The notes under the pieces are model-generated. The model saw nothing but the letters and a program-made list of their open reading frames with translations, was not told the origin of the DNA and did not search any database. From an uncultured Clostridia bacterium (GTDB taxonomy: Bacteria > Bacillota > Clostridia > Oscillospirales > Acutalibacteraceae), in assembly GCA_946566955.1 (NCBI GenBank), contig CAMNXD010000001.1, positions 124,001-188,000 of the forward strand: DNA of 64,000 nucleotides, read 5' to 3'. Shown here in pieces: positions 16,212 through 23,632 of the stretch; position 1 is the stretch's first letter, and each line of letters starts with the position of its first letter. Position numbers and translations under genes: made by a program.

Positions 16212-17675
16212 GTGAAGAAATCGTTCATATCAAAATTTCTACTTGGCACCCTGTTTATTCCAGCAGCTCTAGTGGGAAGCTGCAAAGCTGCTCCAGTTAA
16301 ATTAGAAACTCCTTATTTAATGAATGTTTTAAAGTATCTATCCAACATAGAGGATAAACATAAATTCATTAAAGTAAGTAGGACGGCCAGAGATGCTTTC
16401 TACAGAAATTATTTATTAGACCTTACATCTTTTGGAACGAATTATGACCGTGATGACAATGAAAAACGACTGTTAATAAGGAGTTTAATCAAAGACTATT
16501 CTAATAAACATGAGGACAGCAAAAATAACTGCACTGACAAGATAAAAGGGACTATAGCTATACCATATGGTGATTGCAGGGACAGGCGTACTGTATCTAT
16601 CATAATTGAAGAATTACTTAATGAAGAAGTGGTCAAAGAATTAAAAGATAAAATAGGTGTTATTCTTATTGATAAATCTTATCCAAATCTTGAAGAACTT
16701 AAAATCCTTCTCGAAAAATATCCTAATGCGAAATTATTTATGCATAAAGTTAAATATTTTGAAGTACTAAATGAACTAGATAAAGATAACTGGTATGGGT
16801 GGGGCTTTAACGTCCTTGAAGTTAATGCCGATACTGATTTGCAAAGCTTAAATCAATTTTTATCACGATTCAATAATCAAAAAACAATCCTTAAAATCTC
16901 AAATCGGATAGGTGATGTTAAGGGTTTAGGAGCGCTTCTACGAAACCATCAGGGAAAGATAAATGTAGTTATTTTCAGTGACGAAAGAACTAATCCCGAA
17001 TGCTTAAAAAATATAAGCGAAACATATTTCTTACCAGAAAGACAAACTTATAGTCAGAATTTAAACTATGTACAAAGATTAAATTTAGGTCAAACTAATA
17101 TTTGCTTGTCTCCTATGGTCTTAGACAGTTGGGATGATTTTAATAATAAAGATTATACAAAATCTACCAATGTGTTTGAATTAAAATATGAGATTTTCTG
17201 TTTTCCGTCTAATGAGAGCAGGGTTATTAATAAAGAGTATTATAAATTAATCGAGTTGGTAAGCAATACGGCAGTAACCAACGAAATAATAAACAAATAT
17301 TTTGACAATCGCAAAAGAAATATAGAAAAAATCTTTGAGTTAGAGAAATATCTTTTCCTTTTTGATACGTTTATAAGCTTTATAAGTGAGGAAGGTGAGG
17401 ATAATGAGGTTCAAAAAGCGAAGCTCATTAACGAAAAATTGATTCAAGAACTTGAATTTATATCAGACAAGTTAAAAGCAAAAAAAGGAGGTGAAGTAAA
17501 ATTAAAAGTAGATATGAATGCTCTTTTGACGGAAGACTTTTACAATAGATTAATTAAAAAAGAAAATGTATCCATATATTATGGTAAAAGCATACGTTCA
17601 GAAACATTTGACGAAATCAAAGCAGAAAAAGAAAAGCTAGAACAAGCAAAGAAAGCAGAAAGAATAAAAGAATAA
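16212..17675 (+). CDS. Exported protein with F-box-like segment
   Basis: 487 aa. GTG 16212 is chosen because AGGTGGG ends 8 bases before it; an in-frame GTG at 16200 overlaps that site. An export signal covers residues 1-27 (FLLGTLFIPAALVGSC), with VGSC as a possible lipobox. Residues 34-72 (PYLMNVLKYLSNIEDKHKF, then KVSRTARDAFYRNYLLDLT) resemble a eukaryotic F-box: a hydrophobic helix, YLS, then VSRxxRD. The middle has leucine-rich stretches of irregular period, and the end is a charged coiled coil (EIKAEKEKLEQAKKAERIKE). It is a candidate host-interacting protein, but the F-box call is by eye and unproven. Confidence 0.5.
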   Translation: MKKSFISKFLLGTLFIPAALVGSCKAAPVKLETPYLMNVLKYLSNIEDKHKFIKVSRTARDAFYRNYLLDLTSFGTNYDRDDNEKRLLIRSLIKDYSNKHEDSKNNCTDKIKGTIAIPYGDCRDRRTVSIIIEELLNEEVVKELKDKIGVILIDKSYPNLEELKILLEKYPNAKLFMHKVKYFEVLNELDKDNWYGWGFNVLEVNADTDLQSLNQFLSRFNNQKTILKISNRIGDVKGLGALLRNHQGKINVVIFSDERTNPECLKNISETYFLPERQTYSQNLNYVQRLNLGQTNICLSPMVLDSWDDFNNKDYTKSTNVFELKYEIFCFPSNESRVINKEYYKLIELVSNTAVTNEIINKYFDNRKRNIEKIFELEKYLFLFDTFISFISEEGEDNEVQKAKLINEKLIQELEFISDKLKAKKGGEVKLKVDMNALLTEDFYNRLIKKENVSIYYGKSIRSETFDEIKAEKEKLEQAKKAERIKE

Positions 17676-17771
17676 TATATAAAAACGATCAAAACCGGAA
17701 TCGCAAAAAAGATACTTCCTTTGCTAACAAAAAAATATTTAAAACTAGTTGAGATTAAAACTAAAACAAGT

Positions 17772-17797
17772 AAAAAGCCACCGATTGTATCGGTGGC
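17772..17797 (-). terminator. Rho-independent terminator of the peptide gene at 17809
   Basis: Perfect 9-bp stem GCCACCGAT / ATCGGTGGC with a 3-base loop at 17777-17797. On the minus strand it is followed by TTTTT, 11 bases past the stop of the reverse-strand gene. It could also end transcription from the forward gene at 16212. Confidence 0.85.
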
Positions 17798-17808
17798 ACT
17801 TTAATACA

Positions 17809-18075
17809 TTATTTAAGAGTTGCTCTTTGCTTCATGCAGTAAGTAACAGTTGTATTTTCCATAGGCGCTCGAGCCCAAATACAGTTATCGCAAATATTTA
17901 TGCTACACTTCGAAATAGCGGATTCAAATTTTCCACAATCACAAGGCTGAGTATTAAAAGTTTTCTTAAACTCATTTCCTATATTAGTATTTATTTGTGC
18001 TCCACCAGTTATGAAGTCTAGATCATCATCTTGAGTTTCTTTTAATTCATTTAAATAATCTTTTTCTTCTGTCAT
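17809..18075 (-). CDS. Small cysteine-rich peptide with GG-type leader
   Basis: 88 aa from ATG 18075 behind AGGAGG. The leader is acidic and ends ETQDDDLDFITGG (residue 25), like Nif11/GG-leader RiPP precursors. The remaining 63 residues hold seven cysteines in CDCGKF, KCSINICDNCIWA and YCMKQR, which suggests thioether or disulfide crosslinks or metal binding. A modification enzyme is not adjacent, but a radical SAM/SPASM gene sits 10 kb away at 7427. It has its own promoter region and a strong terminator, so it is a single-gene unit. Confidence 0.6.
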   Translation of the reverse strand: MTEEKDYLNELKETQDDDLDFITGGAQINTNIGNEFKKTFNTQPCDCGKFESAISKCSINICDNCIWARAPMENTTVTYCMKQRATLK

Positions 18076-18165
18076 ATCTAAGCCTCCTGTAAATTTTGAG
18101 TTAGTTAAAGTGCATTATATCACCTCTCAGAGCATTATTTATATCCATAAACCCTTTGAGTTTCA

Positions 18166-18206
18166 AGATATGTCATATAGGATATCATAACCATCGAGAT
18201 ATGTCA
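18166..18206 (-). promoter_or_regulatory. Promoter region of the peptide gene with a direct repeat
   Basis: The 190-base gap before the peptide gene holds two copies of AGATATGTCA (18166-18175 and 18197-18206, plus strand), 31 bases apart. On the minus strand each reads TGACATATCT. One copy forms TTGACA of a possible -35. A second promoter-like pair TTGAAA-17-TATAAA follows. Repeats of one DNA face spacing (three turns) next to a promoter suggest a regulator site; this is inference. Confidence 0.45.
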
Positions 18207-18265
18207 ATAAAAGTCCAAAATATAAATGAAAAAGTTATTAAAGTATAGTTTATAATCAAAATTCT

Positions 18266-18793
18266 TCAAACAATTTGAAAAAAGTGATTAAGTGCAATTA
18301 TAGAGGCCATAATAGCTACGGTATCTGCAATAAGTGCACTAGGTAGGGTATGCCTAGAATTTTTTATTCCCACTGCTCCAAAGTACACAGTGATAGTATA
18401 AAAAGTTGTTTCTGTTGAACCGGAAATTATAGAAGCTAATTTTCCTAGAAAACTATCAGCGCCGTAGTTTTTAAGTATATTATCGACTATAGCTAAAGAA
18501 CCGCTACCCGACACTGGACGAAGCAAACAAAGTGGAATTATTTCTTTTGGGACTCCTATTATCTGAGTTAATGGAGATATGCTTTGGCATAATATATCTA
18601 AAGCGCCAGAGCTTTTTAGCATACTTACAGCAACTATCAGTCCTATTAATGGCGGAGCAAGCGAAAATGTAGAATTTAGTCCTTGAGCGGCTCCTGAAAG
18701 GAACACATCAAAAATTTTAATTTTCTTGAAAAATCCTGACAATATTATAATCAAGATTATTAAAGGAACTGCGTAAAATCCTATTTTATCCAT
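18266..18793 (-). CDS. spmB: Spore maturation protein B
   Basis: 175 aa membrane protein of the nucleoside-recognition (Gate) family that, with SpmA, affects spore core dehydration and heat resistance. Family features are the repeated hydrophobic helices, LRPVSGSGSLAIVDNILKNY and the ISGSTETTFYTITVYFGAVG segment. ATG 18793 overlaps the spmA end by 8 bases, so the pair is translationally coupled. No truncation is visible. Its presence implies that the organism still forms, or recently formed, endospores. Confidence 0.93.
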   Translation of the reverse strand: MDKIGFYAVPLIILIIILSGFFKKIKIFDVFLSGAAQGLNSTFSLAPPLIGLIVAVSMLKSSGALDILCQSISPLTQIIGVPKEIIPLCLLRPVSGSGSLAIVDNILKNYGADSFLGKLASIISGSTETTFYTITVYFGAVGIKNSRHTLPSALIADTVAIMASIIALNHFFQIV

Positions 18794-19376
18794 GCTTTTT
18801 CCTCGTGACCTTTCCTAGAAACTTTGCGATAAACACACCGCATGTCAATGCTAAAGCGGAGGCAATCCATAGGCAAGGGAGTATGTCTAAAGGGTTTTGT
18901 GAGCCATGTTTTTGCCTGATTGTACATAAAAGAGTTGGTAAGAGCTGTAAAGATGCTGTGTTAATTACTACGAACATCACCATACTATTTGTAGCGCACG
19001 ATTTATCGGGATTTAATTTCTGCATTTCCCGCATAGCATTTATTCCTAGTGGAGTTGCAGCATTTCCGAGACCTAAAAGGTTAGCGGTTATATTCATACA
19101 TATTGCTCGCGTGGCAGTGCTGTTTGAAGGTAAGTCAGGGAAGAGAAGCTTTATAAGAGGAGAAAACAACTTGGCTATTTTTGACGTCAAACCGGATTCT
19201 TCTGCGATTTTCATTAATCCGGTCCATAAGGCCATCATTCCTGAAATAGAAATAATGAGAGTTATAGCATCCGAAGCTCCAGTAAGGACGGCATTTGAAA
19301 TCTCCTGCGACTTTCCTGTTATAAATCCGCAAATTATACTTATTATGAGAAACGAGCCCCAAATGTAATTCATCAT
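18786..19376 (-). CDS. spmA: Spore maturation protein A
   Basis: 196 aa Gate-domain membrane protein, partner of SpmB. Typical parts are MMNYIWGSFLIISIICGF at the start, SGMMALWTGLMKIAEESGL, NMTANLLGLGNAATPLGI-like ANLLGLGNAATPLGINAM near residue 110, and CATNSMVMFVVINTASLQLL. ATG 19376 follows a GAGGA site. First gene of the reverse-strand spmAB operon, divergent from abrB. Length matches known SpmA proteins. Confidence 0.93.
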   Translation of the reverse strand: MMNYIWGSFLIISIICGFITGKSQEISNAVLTGASDAITLIISISGMMALWTGLMKIAEESGLTSKIAKLFSPLIKLLFPDLPSNSTATRAICMNITANLLGLGNAATPLGINAMREMQKLNPDKSCATNSMVMFVVINTASLQLLPTLLCTIRQKHGSQNPLDILPCLWIASALALTCGVFIAKFLGKVTRKKHG

Positions 19377-19524
19377 AAATAAAAATCCTCATCGAATAAT
19401 TTTTATAGAAATAAAGGTGTAGTAATTAAATAATTAGTGCTAAATCGGGAAAAATATTACACTTTTATACGGTAAGATTTTATTTATGTATAATTAGACC
19501 AAATATTTTAAAAAAAGACATATA

Positions 19525-19553
19525 TTGACAAAAAATTTTTAAAATAGTAAAAT
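19525..19553 (+). promoter_or_regulatory. Likely promoter for the AbrB-family gene
   Basis: TTGACA at 19525-19530, 17-base spacer, TAAAAT at 19548-19553. The coding start is about 80 bases downstream. Confidence 0.55.
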
Positions 19554-19633
19554 GACGGCATAGGAATACTGATTATGTGCTAAGAGAAGCTATATCAGTA
19601 CCTAAATTATTGATAGAGAAGGCGGTATATAAA

Positions 19634-19891
19634 GTGAAATCCCTAGGAATAGTTAGAAAAGTGGACGAGTTAGGTAGAATAGTGTTGCCAATGGAGCTTC
19701 GCAGACTTCATGACATTGCTCCACGAGATTCATTAGAAATTTTTACAGAAGGAGATAATATAATACTGAAAAAGTATGAACCTCAATGCGTATTTTGCTC
19801 AAATTCCGAAGAAATGAAAACCTTTAAGGGCAAGAATGTGTGTGTGAAATGTTTAAAAGAAGCGCTGGATCAGACGAAGCACTCAGACTAA
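19634..19891 (+). CDS. AbrB-family transition-state regulator
   Basis: 85 aa DNA-binding protein. Residues 1-50 are the swapped-hairpin AbrB domain (SLGIVRKVDELGRIVLPMEL and LKKYEP), very close to Bacillus AbrB. The C-terminal part has a small zinc-ribbon-like pair, CVFCSNS and CVKC, common in clostridial members. GTG 19634 is taken because the AbrB fold begins there; the frame is open further upstream to 19577 but that part (LREAISVPKLLIEK) is not family-like. Such regulators repress stationary-phase and sporulation genes during growth. It sits alone between spmA and pgk. Confidence 0.88.
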   Translation: MKSLGIVRKVDELGRIVLPMELRRLHDIAPRDSLEIFTEGDNIILKKYEPQCVFCSNSEEMKTFKGKNVCVKCLKEALDQTKHSD

Positions 19892-19989
19892 TAAACGAAT
19901 TTTAGATTTTACCCTTGAAATACTTTAAGTATTATAATAAAATCATCAGATACAGCTTTTAAAATAATATATAATGAAAGGATGTTCTG

Positions 19990-21186
19990 ATGAATTATTT
20001 AAATAAACTTACAATTAAAGATATTGATGTGGAAAACAAAAGGGTGTTTTTACGCTGCGATTTTAATGTACCCTTTGATGGTCAAGGAAACATCACAGAT
20101 ACTAGGAGAATTGATGAATCTTTAAAAAGCATAAGATACTTGTTAGAAAGAAATGCCAAAGTTATACTTTGCTCTCATCTTGGTAGACCTAAATCTGGAT
20201 ATGAAGATAAACTCTCTTTAAAACCGGTTGCAAAATATCTTTCGAAGGTTTTAAACAAAGATATAAAACTCTTAAAAGACGTTTCTAGCGAAGATACAAA
20301 ACAAGCTATAGAAACTTTAAAGTCCGGGGAACTTTGTATGCTGGAGAATATACGTTTTGAGGATGGAGAAAGAAGCAATGAACCGGAATTTGCTAAAAAG
20401 CTTGCTTCTTTAGCGGATGTTTGCATTAATGACGCTTTTGGAGCATGCCATAGAGCTCATGCTTCTACTGCAGGAATGGCTAAATATTTACCATCAGGTT
20501 ATGGTTTCTTAATTGAGAAAGAGATATCCACCATGTATAAAATTCTTTCTAATCCCAAAAGACCATTTGTGTCTATTTTAGGTGGAGCTAAGATATCCGA
20601 TAAAATTGGAGTTATCAGTAGTTTACTGGATAAAGTGGATATTTTAATTATAGGTGGGGGAATGTCTTACACATTTGCCAATGCTTTAGGATATTCCGTG
20701 GGAACTTCTCTTTGCGAAAGTGATAAGCTTGACCTTGCTAAAGATATTATGGCCAAAGCAAAAGAAAAAGGAGTTAAATTGTTTTTACCATTAGACGTTA
20801 AGGTTGCAAGGGAGTATGACCCTAACTCTGAAGCAAAAGTGGTAGATTTTGATAAAATTCCCGAAGGCTGGATGGGACTAGATATAGGTCCTAAAACTGC
20901 AAAATTATTTTCAGAAGCTATTTCTGGTGCGGGAACTGTTGTATGGAATGGTCCTATGGGAGTTTCTGAATGGGAGAATTTCTCTAGCGGTACTCTTTCA
21001 GTAGCAAAGGCTATTGCAGAAAGTGGTTCTATTTCTATCATTGGAGGTGGCGACTCTGCTGCCGCAGTATATAAATTAGGCTTTGCAGATAAAATGACTC
21101 ATATTTCCACCGGTGGAGGAGCATCGTTAAGGTTTTTAGAAGGTAAACCTCTTCCAGCTTTGGAAGCTATAAAAGATAAAAATTAA
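19990..21186 (+). CDS. pgk: Phosphoglycerate kinase
   Basis: Glycolytic enzyme interconverting 1,3-bisphosphoglycerate and 3-phosphoglycerate with ATP production; 398 aa. Signature RVFLRCDFNVPF near residue 18, substrate-binding HLGRPK and FGACHRAHAST, and the nucleotide-binding IIGGGDSAAAV near 352 are intact. It is a single-gene unit with its own terminator; gapA is 22 kb away rather than adjacent, and tpi, gpm and eno are not in the window. Whether glycolysis is complete cannot be seen here. Confidence 0.97.
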   Translation: MNYLNKLTIKDIDVENKRVFLRCDFNVPFDGQGNITDTRRIDESLKSIRYLLERNAKVILCSHLGRPKSGYEDKLSLKPVAKYLSKVLNKDIKLLKDVSSEDTKQAIETLKSGELCMLENIRFEDGERSNEPEFAKKLASLADVCINDAFGACHRAHASTAGMAKYLPSGYGFLIEKEISTMYKILSNPKRPFVSILGGAKISDKIGVISSLLDKVDILIIGGGMSYTFANALGYSVGTSLCESDKLDLAKDIMAKAKEKGVKLFLPLDVKVAREYDPNSEAKVVDFDKIPEGWMGLDIGPKTAKLFSEAISGAGTVVWNGPMGVSEWENFSSGTLSVAKAIAESGSISIIGGGDSAAAVYKLGFADKMTHISTGGGASLRFLEGKPLPALEAIKDKN

Positions 21187-21195
21187 GATCAGTGT

Positions 21196-21223
21196 CCTTG
21201 AGCGTGTAGCTCAAGGTTTTTTA
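21196..21223 (+). terminator. Rho-independent terminator after pgk
   Basis: Stem CCTTGAGC / GCTCAAGG with a 5-base loop (21196-21216) followed by TTTTTTATTT, ten bases after the pgk stop. Confidence 0.9.
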
Positions 21224-21265
21224 TTTAATATTTATTATTTATATAAAATGTGATATTCTTAGCTT

Positions 21266-21284
21266 TGTGGAATGAATTTCTACA
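21266..21284 (+). promoter_or_regulatory. Operator-like inverted repeat, copy 1
   Basis: TGTGGAA-TGAAT-TTCTACA, a 7-bp inverted repeat with one mismatch and a 5-base centre. The flanks (TATTCT upstream, AAAATTTA downstream) align with copy 2 at 47288-47306, where the repeat is perfect. It lies just past a weak -10 (TATTCT, 21254-21259) and before the orphan gene at 21314. Confidence 0.6.
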
Positions 21285-21313
21285 AAAATTTAAAGTAAAG
21301 TAGTAGATAACTT

Positions 21314-21643
21314 ATGCCTTGCTGTTTAAAGGAAGAAACACGGAAAGAAAAGCGTTATTATGTAGAAAATCTCTCTATTAGAAGGAAAATGTCAAATGGT
21401 ATTCTCGCTTTTTCTAATAAGGTAATAGGAGAGATGAAAGACAAAACAAGAGGAAAAGAGCTACAAGGTTTAGCTAAGGATATGCTTAAATTACATTTAC
21501 AACTTAATCCTAAAGTATCTGTATATGCACTTGATAGTAAATGTCGTTACTATAAAGAGTTAAGTAAAATTTTTGAAACTTATTTAAGACCTATAATAGC
21601 CCTTCCTCGTAAAGAGTATGGACAATGGGAGATTTGTTTTTAA
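21314..21643 (+). CDS. Hypothetical basic protein
   Basis: 109 aa, basic and without membrane helices or signal peptide. It starts MPCCLKEETRKEKRYY, has a likely helical middle (GKELQGLAKDMLKLHLQLNP) and ends KEYGQWEICF. I do not recognise a family. The ATG at 21314 has only a poor ribosome site (AAAGTAG). It is preceded by the inverted repeat shared with the orphan gene at 47332, so both may be controlled by the same regulator. Confidence 0.5.
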   Translation: MPCCLKEETRKEKRYYVENLSIRRKMSNGILAFSNKVIGEMKDKTRGKELQGLAKDMLKLHLQLNPKVSVYALDSKCRYYKELSKIFETYLRPIIALPRKEYGQWEICF

Positions 21644-21844
21644 AATTTAAACCTATTAAACTTAAAACTATATAAGTCAGATAGCTGGTGAATATCAGCT
21701 GTTTGACTTTTTCTTTGCTACTTTTTAAATCTAAATTTGAAAAATGGTAGTTTGAATTTGACGTTACAAAGGCAAATTTTTTTATGTTTTGAAGGACTAA
21801 TGAATAATAAAGTTTATTCAAAAAAATTTAAGGAGGAAAAGTTA

Positions 21845-22780
21845 ATGACCACTAAGGAAATAAGTCTTAAAGTGTGGGAAGAAAACCGTATAATAATTTT
21901 AGCAAATAAAGGTGAAACTGATTCTCGGTGTATTAAAGTGTCTTTTACGGATGAAGACGACGACGATTTAGACTTAAGCGGTAAAAGTGTGACGTTTTAT
22001 GCACTCAAACCTGACGGCACTCAAGTGTTTAATAATTGTGAAGTCGATACGCAGGAAAATACTGCAACTTTAATTATTACTTCTCAAATTTTAAGTAGCG
22101 TTGGTATACTAGAATGTGAATTTCAAATTTTTGATGCCGATAGTAATCTTTTAAAAGCTAACGGAATTAAAATTTTAGTTTCGTCAAAAGGAGACTTCTT
22201 AGAGGCTGTGGAGAGTACTTCAGAGTATAATGCTTTAATAGAAGCAATGAATAAAGCAAATGGCTTTTCAAACTCAATAGGAAATCTCCTTGACCTTAGT
22301 ACCGAAAACAAAACCAGCATTATTAGTGCTATAAATGAAGTTAATGGAAAAACAATACCATTTTCTCAAGGTGGAAACGGTTCGTCAACGCCAACAGCTG
22401 TTATGACGCGCACTTATTTAGATGTTATGAGGGCCTATCAAATATTTATCAGTCTTATTGACGGGGCGATAGGTACTTTAAATTTAACGCTCGATTATAG
22501 TAATTTTGGTAAAATTGAAGTTTATTATAAAACGCATGACGGCAAATTCAGTTCGAGGATGTTTTGGCCTCAATACAGTAATAATGTTGTTTTAGACTTA
22601 GTAACTTTCAATGAGTATTATACAACTTGTAAGCTGTATTCTGCTAATCTTACTTTTAGTGGCAGTACGGCAACTTTAAGTGATACGCTGGTTACAGACG
22701 TAAAAAGCAGTGGCAATACTTTAGATAGACAAACGAGCTATGGAATAAAAATTCATAGAATTGTGGGATATAAATACTAA
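21845..22780 (+). CDS. BppU-like phage baseplate upper protein
   Basis: 311 aa from ATG 21845 behind AAGGAGG. The first 140 residues fit the N-terminal domain of phage baseplate upper proteins (BppU, DUF2479): SVTFYALKPDGTQVFNNCEV, then ATLIITSQILSSVGILECEF, then a hinge AVESTSEYNALIEAMNKAN. The C-terminal half (SQGGNGSSTPTAVMTRTYL, then beta-rich) would be a receptor-facing or cargo part. No other tail gene is next to it. It has its own terminator. It may be a prophage relic, a moron-like gene, or part of a dispersed injection particle together with the gene at 34144. Confidence 0.65.
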   Translation: MTTKEISLKVWEENRIIILANKGETDSRCIKVSFTDEDDDDLDLSGKSVTFYALKPDGTQVFNNCEVDTQENTATLIITSQILSSVGILECEFQIFDADSNLLKANGIKILVSSKGDFLEAVESTSEYNALIEAMNKANGFSNSIGNLLDLSTENKTSIISAINEVNGKTIPFSQGGNGSSTPTAVMTRTYLDVMRAYQIFISLIDGAIGTLNLTLDYSNFGKIEVYYKTHDGKFSSRMFWPQYSNNVVLDLVTFNEYYTTCKLYSANLTFSGSTATLSDTLVTDVKSSGNTLDRQTSYGIKIHRIVGYKY

Positions 22781-22818
22781 AGATTAATTTTTTAAAAAGT
22801 TTATATCAGTAAACATTG

Positions 22819-22854
22819 CTCATATTTTCAGTTTTGAAGATATGAGTTTTTTTA
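22819..22854 (+). terminator. Terminator after the BppU-like gene
   Basis: Stem CTCATAT / ATATGAG with an A/T-rich loop, followed by TTTTTTT. Confidence 0.75.
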
Positions 22855-22918
22855 TTGTTTCAAGCGTTTATGAGAGAAAAGCAGATTTATATAGTTATTA
22901 GTGCTAAAATTTTAACTG

Positions 22919-22934
22919 TTTTTTTTTTTTTTTT
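22919..22934. repeat. Sixteen-base poly(T) tract
   Basis: An uninterrupted run of 16 T in the gap between the BppU-like gene and the next orphan gene. It is by far the longest homopolymer noticed in the window and would be prone to length change. Confidence 0.85.
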
Positions 22935-23032
22935 GGTGCTTGTGTCTCTTGATTTTGGAAATAAACTGTATATAATATATAATATAGTTAATCGATTAGC
23001 TGAATTTTAATTTAATTAGGAGGAATTTGATT

Positions 23033-23542
23033 ATGAGTCAGGAAGATAGACAAAAAAGGACATTCCATGTAGCATTTGATTATGCCGTTCTAACGAATAG
23101 GTTTGACCTTTATGTGAATTTTTTAAAACATGATTATCCTAAATTTATAGAAAAATATTTGGAAAAAGATTATTTAAAAAAGTATCCAAGTGACGATATT
23201 GAAAAATGGGTTAAAGGTTTTAAAAAATTGTTTGTATCATTTAGTAATACTTATAGGCCTAAGTGCATAGCGCTTGAAAAAGAAATTAAATCCTCCCGTA
23301 AAAGCGAGCTATCAAAAAACGAAATAATAGCACTTAGAAAAAAAGCTTTAGACTTATTTACAAAAGCTGGAGAAGATTTAAAAGAAATATTTGAAAAAAT
23401 GGCTGATTCTTATAGCGGCGATTTTCCTAAACGCGGCGGTATTGTTGAAATTATTAACAGTCATATTGAAAACAGTAGGGCGATTAATATATATGAAGAT
23501 GAACTTTATGATGAACTAGATATACCTGATTTGAAAAAATAA
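23033..23542 (+). CDS. Hypothetical charged helical protein
   Basis: 169 aa, Lys/Glu-rich and mostly helical, with no signal peptide or membrane segment. ATG 23033 lies 9 bases after AGGAGG; an in-frame TTG six bases earlier is too close. Recognisable only by composition: aromatic-rich start (HVAFDYAVLTNRFDLYVNFL), coiled-coil-like middle and acidic end (YEDELYDELDIPDLKK). Family unknown. It is transcribed alone between two terminators, close to a long poly(T) tract. It may be specific to this lineage. Confidence 0.6.
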   Translation: MSQEDRQKRTFHVAFDYAVLTNRFDLYVNFLKHDYPKFIEKYLEKDYLKKYPSDDIEKWVKGFKKLFVSFSNTYRPKCIALEKEIKSSRKSELSKNEIIALRKKALDLFTKAGEDLKEIFEKMADSYSGDFPKRGGIVEIINSHIENSRAINIYEDELYDELDIPDLKK

Positions 23543-23579
23543 AAGTTTGCTATTTAATTTAGGCAATCTAAGTAATTTA

Positions 23580-23610
23580 CAGGCCTCTGTTTTCAAAGGG
23601 GTCTGTTTTT
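23580..23610 (+). terminator. Terminator after the gene at 23033
   Basis: CAGGCCTC pairs with GGGGTCTG (two G-U pairs), loop TGTTTTCAAA, followed by TTTTT. It lies between convergent genes. Confidence 0.7.
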
Positions 23611-23632
23611 ATGCGATAAATTTCAGCGCGAT

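Noticed and set aside
18805..19368. 187-codon forward frame opposite spmA
   Set aside because: It mirrors spmA, and has no ribosome site or family-like sequence.
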